A stretch of 13,252 nt of DNA from JAKZSU01 sp047517485. GTDB taxonomy: Bacteria; Pseudomonadota; Alphaproteobacteria; UBA7887. The notes under the pieces were generated by a model. That model was not told the origin of the DNA and did not search any database. It saw only the letters and a program-made list of their open reading frames with translations. Where the stretch lies: assembly GCA_047517485.1 (NCBI GenBank), contig JAKZSU010000188.1:1-13252 (forward strand), in the 5' to 3' direction. The position numbers and the translations under genes are program-made. This document shows positions 1-7,134 of the stretch, piece by piece (position 1 is the stretch's first letter; every line of letters begins with the position of its first letter).

Positions 1-10
1 CGCTTGTGCC

Positions 11-42
11 GAGTAGGCCCGGGGAATTTCACCCCGAGCCCC
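11..42 (-). ncRNA. Group II intron domain VI with branch-point A
   Basis: On the minus strand directly after domain V, nucleotides 40-32 pair with 24-16 to give a 9-bp stem with one G-U pair, around a 7-nt loop (31-25). The stem is followed by CCTACTC, where the A at position 14 is the predicted branch-point adenosine. Its distance to the AC at 7-6 is about 8 nt, as expected for the 3' splice site. Confidence 0.75.
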
Positions 43-47
43 TCACA

Positions 48-81
48 GAACCGGACGTGATACTCTCGCATCATCCGGCTC
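48..81 (-). ncRNA. Group II intron domain V (catalytic hairpin)
   Basis: This is exactly 34 nt on the minus strand, beginning GAGCCGGATG and ending CGTCCGGTTC. The two ends pair to give the lower stem. The AGC catalytic triad is at nucleotides 2-4, the distal stem is closed by C-G around a GAGA (GNRA) tetraloop, and the two-nucleotide AC bulge lies on the 3' side. All the diagnostic elements of domain V are present and undamaged, so this part of the ribozyme is not decayed. Confidence 0.9.
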
Positions 82-662
82 ATGCCACCGCACCAAGGCT
101 GCCGCCTTGCGCTGAACAATCGGGCTCCTCCCGGCATAGCCGGTTGGCCCGGGCTCAACGGCGATGACCTGCCCCCTTCGCTCCAGCCCCATTACAGAGC
201 CTTCATCACTACTACGAGGCAGTCCGCCCCTCTCCGGCGCATCGGTACTTTCGGCCTCGCGGTGGTAGCCGCTTGTGCCTTTTCCCTTGGCATCGCCGGC
301 CAGGTTCTCACGTTCCATACATGAGCCTGGTTGAGCTTCGCGCCACCTACACGCCGGATGCCGATCGGGCAGCATTCAGGTCAGCCCCCGACCTAATCCC
401 GGAAGATTGGCTAGCCCCCGGTTTTGACATCGTCTAATCCGCTTTCGACGCTTCAGCAGTGGTTCGCTTGCGCTCGCCTCTCTCAACCGTGCCTGCCGGG
501 ATCATCGTCCCGACTTTTCCGCAACGCTCACCACCATGGCTTTTGACCACAGCAGCTTGCGGTGGCTTGAGATCAGTGCCTGACGACCGAACCCGAAGGG
601 CCCTCCTTCATCTCTCATACAGTTGCGCACCGCCGTGTGGACCGGCGATACTCGTGACACAC

Positions 663-911
663 TACCCATTAGCGGACCTTCGCTCTTGCCCGAGGAAATT
701 AAGCTTCGGTTGCTGACGACGCTGCACGACAATCCGGCGTCGCCCTAAGACATCAAGATCCCTACGACCTGCTCCGGTGCTGAAACGAATGGCGAGTGGC
801 CGGCAACCTATGCCAGCTTGCGCGTGACATGTTCTATCGCCACGACTCCAGCTAAATCTCGACGCGGTGTTGTCCAAGACTACCGCAATGACAAAGCTTC
901 CGGTAATTCAA
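663..911. other. Gap between intron and ABC permease; no intact gene
   Basis: No convincing gene lies here. On the plus strand, 683-742 reads LPEEIKLRLLTTLHDNPASP and then meets a stop. That stretch resembles the first helices of a MarR-type winged-helix regulator (a pattern like ...RLRLLRLLEDNP...), but nothing downstream in any frame continues the fold. It may be a decayed gene fragment beside the intron. The minus-strand 71-codon ORF at 662-877 has no recognisable features. No clear terminator follows the permease gene that ends at 912. Confidence 0.4.
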
Positions 912-1739
912 TCAGCGTTTAAACGCCCCGCCCCACGCCGTCTCCCTTCGACCGATGATCACATACGCGGCCGCACATATAAGCGTTAAAACGACAAAAA
1001 TAATTCCGATGACATTCACCGCTGGGGTGAGGCCAAAGCGCATCCGCGAACCGATTTCCGTTATCAGGGTATGAGAACCGCCAATCGAAAAGATCGTCGT
1101 GTTGTAGTTCTCGAATGATTGAAGGAAGGCGACGATGCTGGCTGTCAGGATGGTCGGTTTGAGGAACGGCAAGGTAATCCGCCGGAAAACTTGAATGTGG
1201 CTTGCACCAAGATCCATTGCGGCTTCTTCAAGCGCTTTATCCTGGCGCTCCAACCGGGCCATGAACATCAGCATGGTAAAAGACGAAACAAACGTTGCCT
1301 GGGCAACAGAGGCGGTAAACAGGCCGCCCGACACACCGGTTTCTCGCCAAAAAATCAGCGTGGAGATCCCAAGAATGATTCCCGGAGTCAGGATCGGCGA
1401 CACCATGATTCCATAAAGCAGACCTTTATAGCGTGATTCGAGACGCGTGATCACAAACGCCCCGGCAAGGCCGAGGGGCAAAGACACCAGGATAACCGCA
1501 ATCGCGATCATCAACGAATTGCCCAAGCCGCTCCACATACGGCTATCTTCAGCCAGAACGGCGAACCATTTCAGAGTAATGCCGCGCCAGACGGTTACAG
1601 ACGGCGTGGAGAACTCGTTGAAACCGGCGACCATCATCAAAATTAGCGGCAGAAACATATAGGAAAAGAAAATCACCGTATAAATCTTGAAAACAACTCG
1701 GCCGCCCTGTCCAATGGTTGTTTGTGACACAGCGCTCAT
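912..1739 (-). CDS. ABC transporter permease, PotC/PhnV-like
   Basis: This is the second inner-membrane subunit of a polyamine/opine/phosphonate-type ABC importer, 275 aa, the normal length for PotC-like permeases. An N-terminal membrane segment (about residues 15-40, IYTVIFFSYMFLPLILMMVAG) is followed by further hydrophobic helices. The cytoplasmic EAA coupling motif reads EEAAMDLGASHIQVFRRITL, near residues 165-190, and would dock on the ATPase. Its ATG overlaps the TGA of the upstream permease as ATGA (1739-1736), so the two are probably translationally coupled and made in equal amounts. It is the last gene of the operon. The family is clear; the transported substrate cannot be read from the sequence. 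Confidence 0.9.
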   Translation of the reverse strand: MSAVSQTTIGQGGRVVFKIYTVIFFSYMFLPLILMMVAGFNEFSTPSVTVWRGITLKWFAVLAEDSRMWSGLGNSLMIAIAVILVSLPLGLAGAFVITRLESRYKGLLYGIMVSPILTPGIILGISTLIFWRETGVSGGLFTASVAQATFVSSFTMLMFMARLERQDKALEEAAMDLGASHIQVFRRITLPFLKPTILTASIVAFLQSFENYNTTIFSIGGSHTLITEIGSRMRFGLTPAVNVIGIIFVVLTLICAAAYVIIGRRETAWGGAFKR

Positions 1740-2785
1740 TTCGCAATGTCCTTAATGCCGACTTTGAAAAATCGCATAATGAGGAAAATAAAAATGATAC
1801 AGGCCACCAGAAGTGTAAATGAATAAGCCGAACCAGTGTTCCAGTTACTCGATTCAAAGAACTTGTTATATATCAACTCGGTGAACCAGGGTTCGGCCGT
1901 CCCCCGAGTCATGATGTAGGGCACCGAATAGGACCCCGCGGAGAGCATGAAGGTCATGATGCACCCAACCGCAATTCCGGGCTTGGCATGGGGCAGAACA
2001 ATCCGTCGGTGGATTTGCCAGGTGGGTGCGCCGAGATCGCGGGCAGCCTCGATCTGGGAGGTGTCCAGCGTCTGAATGGTGTTGTAAATGGGAAACACCA
2101 TGAACAAGATATAAGCGTAAACCATGGCGACAAACACACCGGCGCCACTTTCAAGAAACGGCACGGGTTCAACCCCGACCAGACCCAACAGATAATTCGC
2201 CACGCCGTTATAGTTCAAGATCATTAGCCAGGCAAAAATACGCAACAATTCGTTTATCGCATAGGGGACGATCAATCCGAACATCATGATCGCCGCCTTG
2301 TCCGGCGTTGCCAGTTTCGCGATCGCATAGGCCATGGGATAACAAACGACAAACGCGATGAGGGTTACCGCGACGGAAGCCAGTATAGTTTTCACGAATA
2401 TCGCTAAGTGACTGCGACCCATTATCGTATAATTTCGCAGGGAATATACTTTCCGCGGGGCGATCTCGTGAGTTTCCAGTTCCGCGATCACCGCCCGTTT
2501 CTCGGCAATAACCGCGTCTATTTCAGCGATCATCGCATCGCGGTCCAGGGACGGAGCCAGGGCTTCGGCGTCCAACTTATCAAACGACAGCACGTCGATT
2601 TCGTTATAGTGCCGGTCAATCCGCAATGAGATCCCGACGGCTTCGGCTCCGCGGTCCTTGTACCATAAGGACTGCTCGACCATGATTAACTGCGGCGCGA
2701 TAATCATGCCCACTACCCAGCTCCCCGAAAGCAGCACGATCACGGTTGTCATCAGGGGTCCGAAGGATCGTAGCAAGCTATTCAT
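1736..2785 (-). CDS. ABC transporter permease, PotB/PhnU-like, with enlarged periplasmic loop
   Basis: This is the first membrane subunit of the same importer. I place the start at the ATG at 2785 (MNSLLRSFG, 349 aa), whose first 8 nt overlap the end of the ATPase gene; a TTG at 2800 is an in-frame alternative giving 354 aa. The EAA motif is EAARDLGAPTWQIHRRIVLP, and about six membrane helices can be seen. Unusually, the first helix is separated from the second by about 85 residues (roughly 40-125), against about 25-30 in classical PotB. The extra part is charged and helix-prone, with a repeating pattern AEIDAVIAEKRAVIAELE, and should face the periplasm, where it could contact the binding protein. 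The gene ends in an ATGA overlap with the next permease. Confidence 0.9.
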   Translation of the reverse strand: MNSLLRSFGPLMTTVIVLLSGSWVVGMIIAPQLIMVEQSLWYKDRGAEAVGISLRIDRHYNEIDVLSFDKLDAEALAPSLDRDAMIAEIDAVIAEKRAVIAELETHEIAPRKVYSLRNYTIMGRSHLAIFVKTILASVAVTLIAFVVCYPMAYAIAKLATPDKAAIMMFGLIVPYAINELLRIFAWLMILNYNGVANYLLGLVGVEPVPFLESGAGVFVAMVYAYILFMVFPIYNTIQTLDTSQIEAARDLGAPTWQIHRRIVLPHAKPGIAVGCIMTFMLSAGSYSVPYIMTRGTAEPWFTELIYNKFFESSNWNTGSAYSFTLLVACIIFIFLIMRFFKVGIKDIAK

Positions 2786-3866
2786 CCGCCAAGTCCCCAA
2801 CAGGCAGGATCATGCCATCTTCCGGGGCAAAACAAATACTCTTCTGCGCCGATGGATCATGGGAAATCGCGCCAGCATTAACCAGATGCGCGGAAAATAC
2901 GTCATCGTCACGGCGGAAGAACAGATTGACGAACGGGCCTTCCAGATCGCGGCGTTCGAAGGTCACGTCGATGGAATTCGTTTTGTGGTCGACCGCACTC
3001 GACACTTGCATCTTTTCGGGGCGGACAAACAAAAAAACCTCGTCGCCAACCGCCAATTTCCGAGGGTTGTCACCTAGCAGCGCGCCATACTTGGTTTCAA
3101 CCACGGACCTATCACCGTCCCGGGAGGTGATTTTCCCGCGGAAAACATTGTTTGCCCCGACAAAGGTTGCCGCGAAAGCCGTCGCCGGAGCATCGTAAAC
3201 CCGGTCTGTTGTATCGACCTGCTCGATGACGCCGGCCCGCATGACCGCAATGCGATCCGACATGGTCAGGGCTTCACCCTGGTCGTGGGTAATATAAAGA
3301 AACGTGACGCCGGTCTTGCGCTGAATGTCACGAAGCTCCGACCGCATACGCTGGCGCAGTTTCAGATCCAGGGCCGACAGCGGTTCATCAAGCAACAGCA
3401 CAGCCGGTTCGACCGCCAGGGCTCTGGCAACAGCCACACGCTGGCGCTGGCCGCCGGACAAGGCGTTGGGCATCTTGTCGCCCTGGTCGCCAAGGGCCAC
3501 CAGATCGAGCAGCTCAAACGCCTTTTCGCGTCGAATGCCCTTCGCCCACCCGCGCATCTCGAGACCAAATGCGACGTTTTCCCAAACCGGCATCAGAGGA
3601 AACAGGGCAAGGCTCTGGAAAATCAAGGCCGTCGGTCTGTTGTGCGGACCGACCCCGGTCATCGGTTCTCCACCAATACGGATTTCACCGGTCGTAGGGG
3701 TCAGGAACCCGGAAATCATCCGCAGGATTGTTGTCTTTCCGCATCCCGATGGCCCGAGGATCGAGAAAAATTCACCCGCCTTAATTTTGAGATCGGTCGG
3801 ATACACGGCGGTAAATTCGCCGAATTTAATCGACACGTTGTCGAGCTCAATATCCTTGCCACCCAT
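2778..3866 (-). CDS. ABC transporter ATP-binding protein, PotA/PhnT-like
   Basis: This is the cytoplasmic ATPase that powers the importer, 362 aa, typical of the family. The motifs are complete and in order: Walker A GPSGCGKT (residues 38-45), Q-loop glutamine in LIFQSLALFP (Q84), signature LSGGQ (136-140), Walker B LLLDE (157-161), D-loop SALD and switch histidine in ITHDQGEAL (H194). The C-terminal third (about 235-362) matches the position of a TOBE domain. The ATG at 3866 is preceded by GGGAGG at a somewhat long spacing. The TAG stop lies inside the start region of the downstream permease, so the two are coupled. A 136-bp gap separates it from the binding-protein gene. The family is certain; polyamine specificity is not implied. 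Confidence 0.93.
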   Translation of the reverse strand: MGGKDIELDNVSIKFGEFTAVYPTDLKIKAGEFFSILGPSGCGKTTILRMISGFLTPTTGEIRIGGEPMTGVGPHNRPTALIFQSLALFPLMPVWENVAFGLEMRGWAKGIRREKAFELLDLVALGDQGDKMPNALSGGQRQRVAVARALAVEPAVLLLDEPLSALDLKLRQRMRSELRDIQRKTGVTFLYITHDQGEALTMSDRIAVMRAGVIEQVDTTDRVYDAPATAFAATFVGANNVFRGKITSRDGDRSVVETKYGALLGDNPRKLAVGDEVFLFVRPEKMQVSSAVDHKTNSIDVTFERRDLEGPFVNLFFRRDDDVFSAHLVNAGAISHDPSAQKSICFAPEDGMILPVGDLADE

Positions 3867-3911
3867 CGGCCAGCGAACCTCCCGCTACGAAAACGACCAT
3901 AACCATAAACT

Positions 3912-3925
3912 TTCCGCCGACGGAA
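3912..3925 (-). promoter_or_regulatory. Small hairpin between binding-protein and ATPase genes
   Basis: TTCCG-CCGA-CGGAA forms a perfect 5-bp stem with a 4-nt loop in the 136-bp gap. On the minus strand it is followed by AGTTTATGG, so it lacks a real U-tract. Such hairpins can stabilise the 3' end of a binding-protein message and so raise binding protein over membrane subunits, but the stem is short and could be chance. Nothing else was recognised in this gap; the only ORF of note has 10 codons. Confidence 0.2.
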
Positions 3926-4002
3926 TACGCCCGCCGCCGATGCCGACTATAGCGGCGCCATCGACATCAACGAAGACATGGCTCCGGACACAATCGGTCG
4001 GC

Positions 4003-5169
4003 TCACAAGGCGGTGATCTTTTCTACATATTCTTGGCGAACGCCGTTGAACCACGGCGTGTACATCGGCCACCACCAAAGATTCTCGATGGCGCCAGGAG
4101 GATAGGCGATTTCGAATGCCGCCTTGCTGGCATCCGAAAGGTGATTGACAACGCCAACGGCGGCGGAGTTGTAACCGGTATTATTGACGAACATGCCACC
4201 AATTTCCGGCGTCATCAGGAAGTTGATCATCTCATAGCTCTGCTCGACATTCTCCGCGCCGGACGGAATGCCCATGGTGTCCATCCAGGCAAGAGCGCCT
4301 TCCCTCGGTGCCGTGTAGATCCATTTCTTGTCGACATGGGTGTGCAGCATGATACCGGTGGTATCCCATGTCTGGCCGAGGGTGCAGCCGGCGTCGGTAA
4401 AGGCGGCCGTTGCTTGTGTGGCGTTGTTCCAAAACGCACCGATGTTTTTCTTGCGCGGCTTCAAAAATTCCAGACAGGCATCGAAGATACGCCGCATATC
4501 CGCTTCGGATCTGTAAAGATCCAGAGCCCGGTTGGACGGAACTTGACCAATGGAATCGAGATAAATCGCCAGGCTAATAATGATGGATTTCTGACGACCG
4601 GCAACCTTGCCGTCCAGGCCATCGTTCCACAGATCGCCGTACGATAATTCACCTTGCTTGAAGCTGTGGACCGAACTGTCAAAAGTGATGCCTTCGGTCC
4701 CCCAGTTAAACGGAATCAGGTAGCGATTGCCGCGTCTTGAGGCGCCAAGACCAAGCGAGCGGCGCCACAGAACAGGTTCAATCTGGTCAACCTTGACACG
4801 GCTTTCGTCAATGGCTTTAAGCAACTCACCCTCGTCGTATTCAGGACGGGTATCAACCGAGGGGAAGACCAGGTCGAAACCCTTGCCACCGGCCGCTCGA
4901 AGCTTGCTCTGGGCCTCTTCGTTCGAGCCGAAGGTTGTAAGATTGACCTTGATGCCGGTTTTTTTTTCGAAGGCATTTTTTATGTTGTCCTGGATGTAGT
5001 CTCCCCAGGCAAACACGTTGATTTCGCCGGAAGACGCCAGGGACCGGCGAATACTAAATGGCGTCGCGGCGGCCATACCGCCTGCCGCCGCAACTCCCCT
5101 GAGCAGGGATCGGCGCGAAAAAACATTCGCCGTGATCGGGGCCTGAGGACAGGCGCTATTCTTTGTCAT
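4003..5169 (-). CDS. Extracellular substrate-binding protein, PotD/PotF-like, Tat-exported
   Basis: This periplasmic binding protein delivers substrate to the importer encoded just downstream. I chose the ATG at 5169 (MTKNSACPQA, 388 aa) because AGAAGG lies 9 nt before it; an upstream ATG at 5193 would add eight residues. The N-terminus has a twin-arginine signal, SRRSLLRG (residues 18-25), then a hydrophobic stretch and a probable cleavage near SLA (about 43-45), so the protein is likely folded before export. The mature start, GEINVFAWGDYIQDNIKNAF, and the later FDLVFPSVD are typical of the PotD/PotF fold. The family covers polyamines, opines and aminoethylphosphonate, so the ligand is unknown. 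It lies 196 bp after the sulfatase-family gene, in the same direction. Confidence is high for the family and low for the substrate. Confidence 0.9.
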   Translation of the reverse strand: MTKNSACPQAPITANVFSRRSLLRGVAAAGGMAAATPFSIRRSLASSGEINVFAWGDYIQDNIKNAFEKKTGIKVNLTTFGSNEEAQSKLRAAGGKGFDLVFPSVDTRPEYDEGELLKAIDESRVKVDQIEPVLWRRSLGLGASRRGNRYLIPFNWGTEGITFDSSVHSFKQGELSYGDLWNDGLDGKVAGRQKSIIISLAIYLDSIGQVPSNRALDLYRSEADMRRIFDACLEFLKPRKKNIGAFWNNATQATAAFTDAGCTLGQTWDTTGIMLHTHVDKKWIYTAPREGALAWMDTMGIPSGAENVEQSYEMINFLMTPEIGGMFVNNTGYNSAAVGVVNHLSDASKAAFEIAYPPGAIENLWWWPMYTPWFNGVRQEYVEKITAL

Positions 5170-5284
5170 GGGATCTTGCCTTCTGAAGAACATCGTTTAT
5201 CAACCTGAGCAGCGCCGGTTTCGTCGTGTCCATGTCCTCGCACAGGATGTTCGCCACCCGCTCGGACCTGTTAGCGAAGAACAA
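5156..5284 (-). CDS. Candidate small protein between hydrolase and binding-protein genes
   Basis: The 196-bp gap after the hydrolase gene carries an open frame with coding-like texture. From a TTG at 5284, preceded by GGAAGAG at a 9-nt spacing, it reads about 42 residues (MFFANRSERVANILCEDM, then further helix-like sequence ending KARSHDKE) to a TAG at 5158-5156. That stop overlaps the start of the binding-protein gene by 14 nt, as in translational coupling. The frame is open further upstream to the stop of the hydrolase, and is in the same frame as it, so alternatives are a longer small protein with a different non-ATG start, or rare readthrough of the hydrolase TAG. Third codon positions are rich in G/C (about 73% by hand count over the whole open stretch). 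No ATG starts it, no family was recognised, and it may be a remnant of a larger gene. Confidence 0.35.
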   Translation of the reverse strand: MFFANRSERVANILCEDMDTTKPALLRLINDVLQKARSHDKE

Positions 5285-5365
5285 AATTCGCAACTCTTCC
5301 GAGCCGCCCTTCGGCGGGGCAAACTGGGCGTATGGCCGCGGCCGCGCCGAGATACAATTGATCCG

Positions 5366-6949
5366 CTAATTTTCTTCGGCATCTTGTCTTCGCCGGCGTG
5401 GCGGGCGGATTTCGACCATGCCGCTTGGTCCGAGTCGTGTGTTTGCGAGGGTCCTTTCGTCATGGCTCATGCGCCAGCTCAGCATTTTTTGCGCATAGTC
5501 GAGCACCAGCCCGCGATGGGCGGAATCGCCGGCGAGATTGTGAAATTCGTGGGGATCATTCTTCAGATCGAAAAAGAGCGGTGGCAGGCCAGTAAAATGG
5601 ACATATTTGTACCGCTTGTCCCGGATCAGATTGGCGGTGCATTGATCGGGAGACAGTCCCAATATCCGGCCGCCGTCCAGTTCTGGAAAATGGCGAAAAT
5701 CGAATTCCGCGTGAGCCTCCGTCCGCCAATCTAGGACGTCCTGGCCCTGACAGAAGGGGAGCAGTGACTCGCCGTCACAGGCGACGGGGATATCAAGACC
5801 AAGCCACTCCAGAATCGTCGGCATGACATCGATATTTTCGCTGAAGGCGTCGATCGTCTTGCCCTGTCCCAGGTTGCTCGTCGTATCCGGATCGCGGATG
5901 ATGAGGGGAATAAAGTAGGTCTGCTCGTAATAGCTGAACTTCGCCATCATCCAATGGTCACCCAACTGCTCGCCGTGGTCCGAGGTGAAGACGATGAGGG
6001 TGCGGTCCCAGGACCCGCTCTTTTTTAGGCACGCGATTATTCGGCCGATTTGGGTATCGATTTCCGTCATCATGGCGTAGTAGGTCGCCCTAATCTGGCG
6101 GATTTCGAGTTCCTCCAGTTCAAGATAGTCGTTGAGCGAGGCGCCATGAGTAAAGGGTGCGTCCAGTTGGTTCGAGAGATAAAAACGGGTCCAGGGATGC
6201 TGCTTGGCCTCTTCCTCAGGTGTCGCGTGGCGGTTCGGCAGCGGCATATCGGCGGCGTTGTAGAGAGAATTATAGGGCTCTGGCACGATAAAGGGGGGGT
6301 GCGGCGACCGATATGAGAGGTGGACGAACCAGGGTGTGGTGTCGCCGGCGGAGATGTAGTCGATCACCTCGTCGGTCAAAAAAGCCGAGCTGCTGTCTTC
6401 CGCCCGGTACCACGTCGGCGCGAAGGTGCTGCCTTGCTCGGGATCGATACCGTCGCGGTTGGGTCGAAAAAGCGATCGAGGGTCGTCTTCGACCTCATAT
6501 CCCCGGTGCCGCAACGCTTCGATCCACGGACGATGGTCGGCGTCGATGCGAACCACCGGCGTCATCCCCGGCAACAGCCCGGTTCGGGTTCTGAGTTCGG
6601 GATCGTCGGCTTCCCGTCCGCGCGGGTCGGTGCTGATATCGGTAAAGCCGAAAAGGGCGGGATCGTAGCCGGCCTTGCGCACCTCGCGCGCGATATTGGC
6701 ATGACGGTCATCCAACGGCGTCCCGTTCGTCACCGAGCGATGATTATGCAAATAGAGTCCCGTGTAGAGACTGGCGCGCGCCGGCCCACAGGGTGTCGAC
6801 TGCGAGTAGTGGCGGCGAAACATGGTGCCTTCGGCCGCCAATGCGTCCAGATTCGGCGTTTTCACGATCGGATGGCCGAGGGCAGAGAGGCATTCACCCC
6901 GCCACTGATCCGCCGTAATGAAAAGCACGTTTTCCGTCGCCTTGCTCAT
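5366..6949 (-). CDS. Phosphonate monoester hydrolase-like sulfatase-family enzyme
   Basis: This 527-aa alkaline-phosphatase-superfamily hydrolase most resembles, from memory, the phosphonate monoester hydrolases of Rhizobium and Burkholderia (about 514 aa), promiscuous enzymes that also cleave phosphodiesters and sulfate esters. The resemblance covers the full length, including CGPARASLYTGLYLHNHR near the nucleophile and YKYVHFTGLPPLFFDL near the end. Visible residues are the metal aspartate in ITADQW (D14), the formylglycine motif C-G-P-A-R (C54 to be oxidised), PHPPF (H217) and the metal pair in TSDHGEQLGDHW (D324, H325). There is no signal peptide, so it should act in the cytoplasm on imported substrate. 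It heads the operon with the importer. The ATG at 6949 has AGGG 6 nt upstream. No formylglycine-generating enzyme is in the window, so activation must come from elsewhere in the genome. Arylsulfatase or choline-sulfatase activity is the main alternative. Confidence 0.85.
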   Translation of the reverse strand: MSKATENVLFITADQWRGECLSALGHPIVKTPNLDALAAEGTMFRRHYSQSTPCGPARASLYTGLYLHNHRSVTNGTPLDDRHANIAREVRKAGYDPALFGFTDISTDPRGREADDPELRTRTGLLPGMTPVVRIDADHRPWIEALRHRGYEVEDDPRSLFRPNRDGIDPEQGSTFAPTWYRAEDSSSAFLTDEVIDYISAGDTTPWFVHLSYRSPHPPFIVPEPYNSLYNAADMPLPNRHATPEEEAKQHPWTRFYLSNQLDAPFTHGASLNDYLELEELEIRQIRATYYAMMTEIDTQIGRIIACLKKSGSWDRTLIVFTSDHGEQLGDHWMMAKFSYYEQTYFIPLIIRDPDTTSNLGQGKTIDAFSENIDVMPTILEWLGLDIPVACDGESLLPFCQGQDVLDWRTEAHAEFDFRHFPELDGGRILGLSPDQCTANLIRDKRYKYVHFTGLPPLFFDLKNDPHEFHNLAGDSAHRGLVLDYAQKMLSWRMSHDERTLANTRLGPSGMVEIRPPRRRRQDAEEN

Positions 6950-7134
6950 ACCAACCCTAGAGTCCCGGATGGCTTCCGCATGTCGCCAACATTGGTAGCA
7001 TATTAGGCATCCGATCTCGAATTCGGCTGTGAGCCGTCACCCGTACTTGATCGGGCCGATTTGGCAATGAGACGCCCAGCCCGCTGACCATACGGGCCTA
7101 AATCCGGTCACTGCCGGACGCCTGCTGTTTACCC
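6950..7134. promoter_or_regulatory. Intergenic region upstream of the hydrolase/transporter operon
   Basis: This 185-bp gap should hold the promoter of the minus-strand hydrolase-importer operon and the 3' end of the glm operon. A TAATAT at 7005-7000 (minus strand) is a possible -10 box, but I see no good -35 at 17 bp. A small perfect inverted repeat, CGGCT-GTG-AGCCG (7024-7036), lies just upstream of it and could be a regulator site or chance. No gene or RNA was recognised. Confidence 0.3.
7103..7118 (-). terminator. Weak candidate terminator after the glm operon
   Basis: On the minus strand, 17 nt past the panE stop, TCCGG-CAGTGA-CCGGA forms a 5-bp stem (6 with a G-U pair) followed by TTTA. 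The U-tract is short, so it is a weak intrinsic terminator at best, but its position between two same-direction operons fits. Confidence 0.35.

Larger units (their letters stand above)
6..662 (-). mobile_element. ORF-less group II intron (ribozyme), near full length
   Basis: Read on the minus strand, this segment begins with GTGTG (662-658), matching the group II 5' consensus GUGYG, and closes with a canonical domain V (81-48) and a domain VI hairpin (40-16). Just upstream of domain V lies the block GCCTCGTAGTAGTGATGAAG (221-202), which I recall from bacterial group II introns shortly before the intron-encoded protein. It is followed by a frame reading GLERRGQVIAVE, which resembles the start of an LtrA-type protein and then breaks off. 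No reverse transcriptase or maturase domain follows: only about 100 nt separate this from domain V. The intron therefore seems to have lost its protein by internal deletion, leaving about 657 nt, close to the size of the RNA core alone. It would need a maturase in trans to splice or move. Both ends are estimates: the 3' end is set by an AC dinucleotide 8 nt past the branch A, and only about 5 nt of 3' exon lie in the window. The short ORFs called here in several frames are not real genes. Confidence 0.8.

Noticed and set aside
43..375. A 110-residue minus-strand ORF near the left edge
   Set aside because: It lies inside the intron RNA and runs through domain V, whose sequence is explained by RNA structure. 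Only a short internal part may recall the lost intron protein.
915..926. Perfect 12-bp palindrome GCGTTTAAACGC at the end of the PotC-like gene
   Set aside because: It sits over the last codons of the permease, has no loop and no U-tract, and no second copy was noticed; probably chance.
3325..4647. A 440-codon plus-strand ORF antisense to the ATPase and binding-protein genes
   Set aside because: It crosses two real genes and their gap, and is low in recognisable protein character; both opposing genes have full family motifs.
5304..5317. CCGCC-CTTC-GGCGG hairpin after the hydrolase gene as a terminator
   Set aside because: No U-tract follows on the minus strand and it falls within the open small frame; the operon seems to continue to the binding-protein gene.
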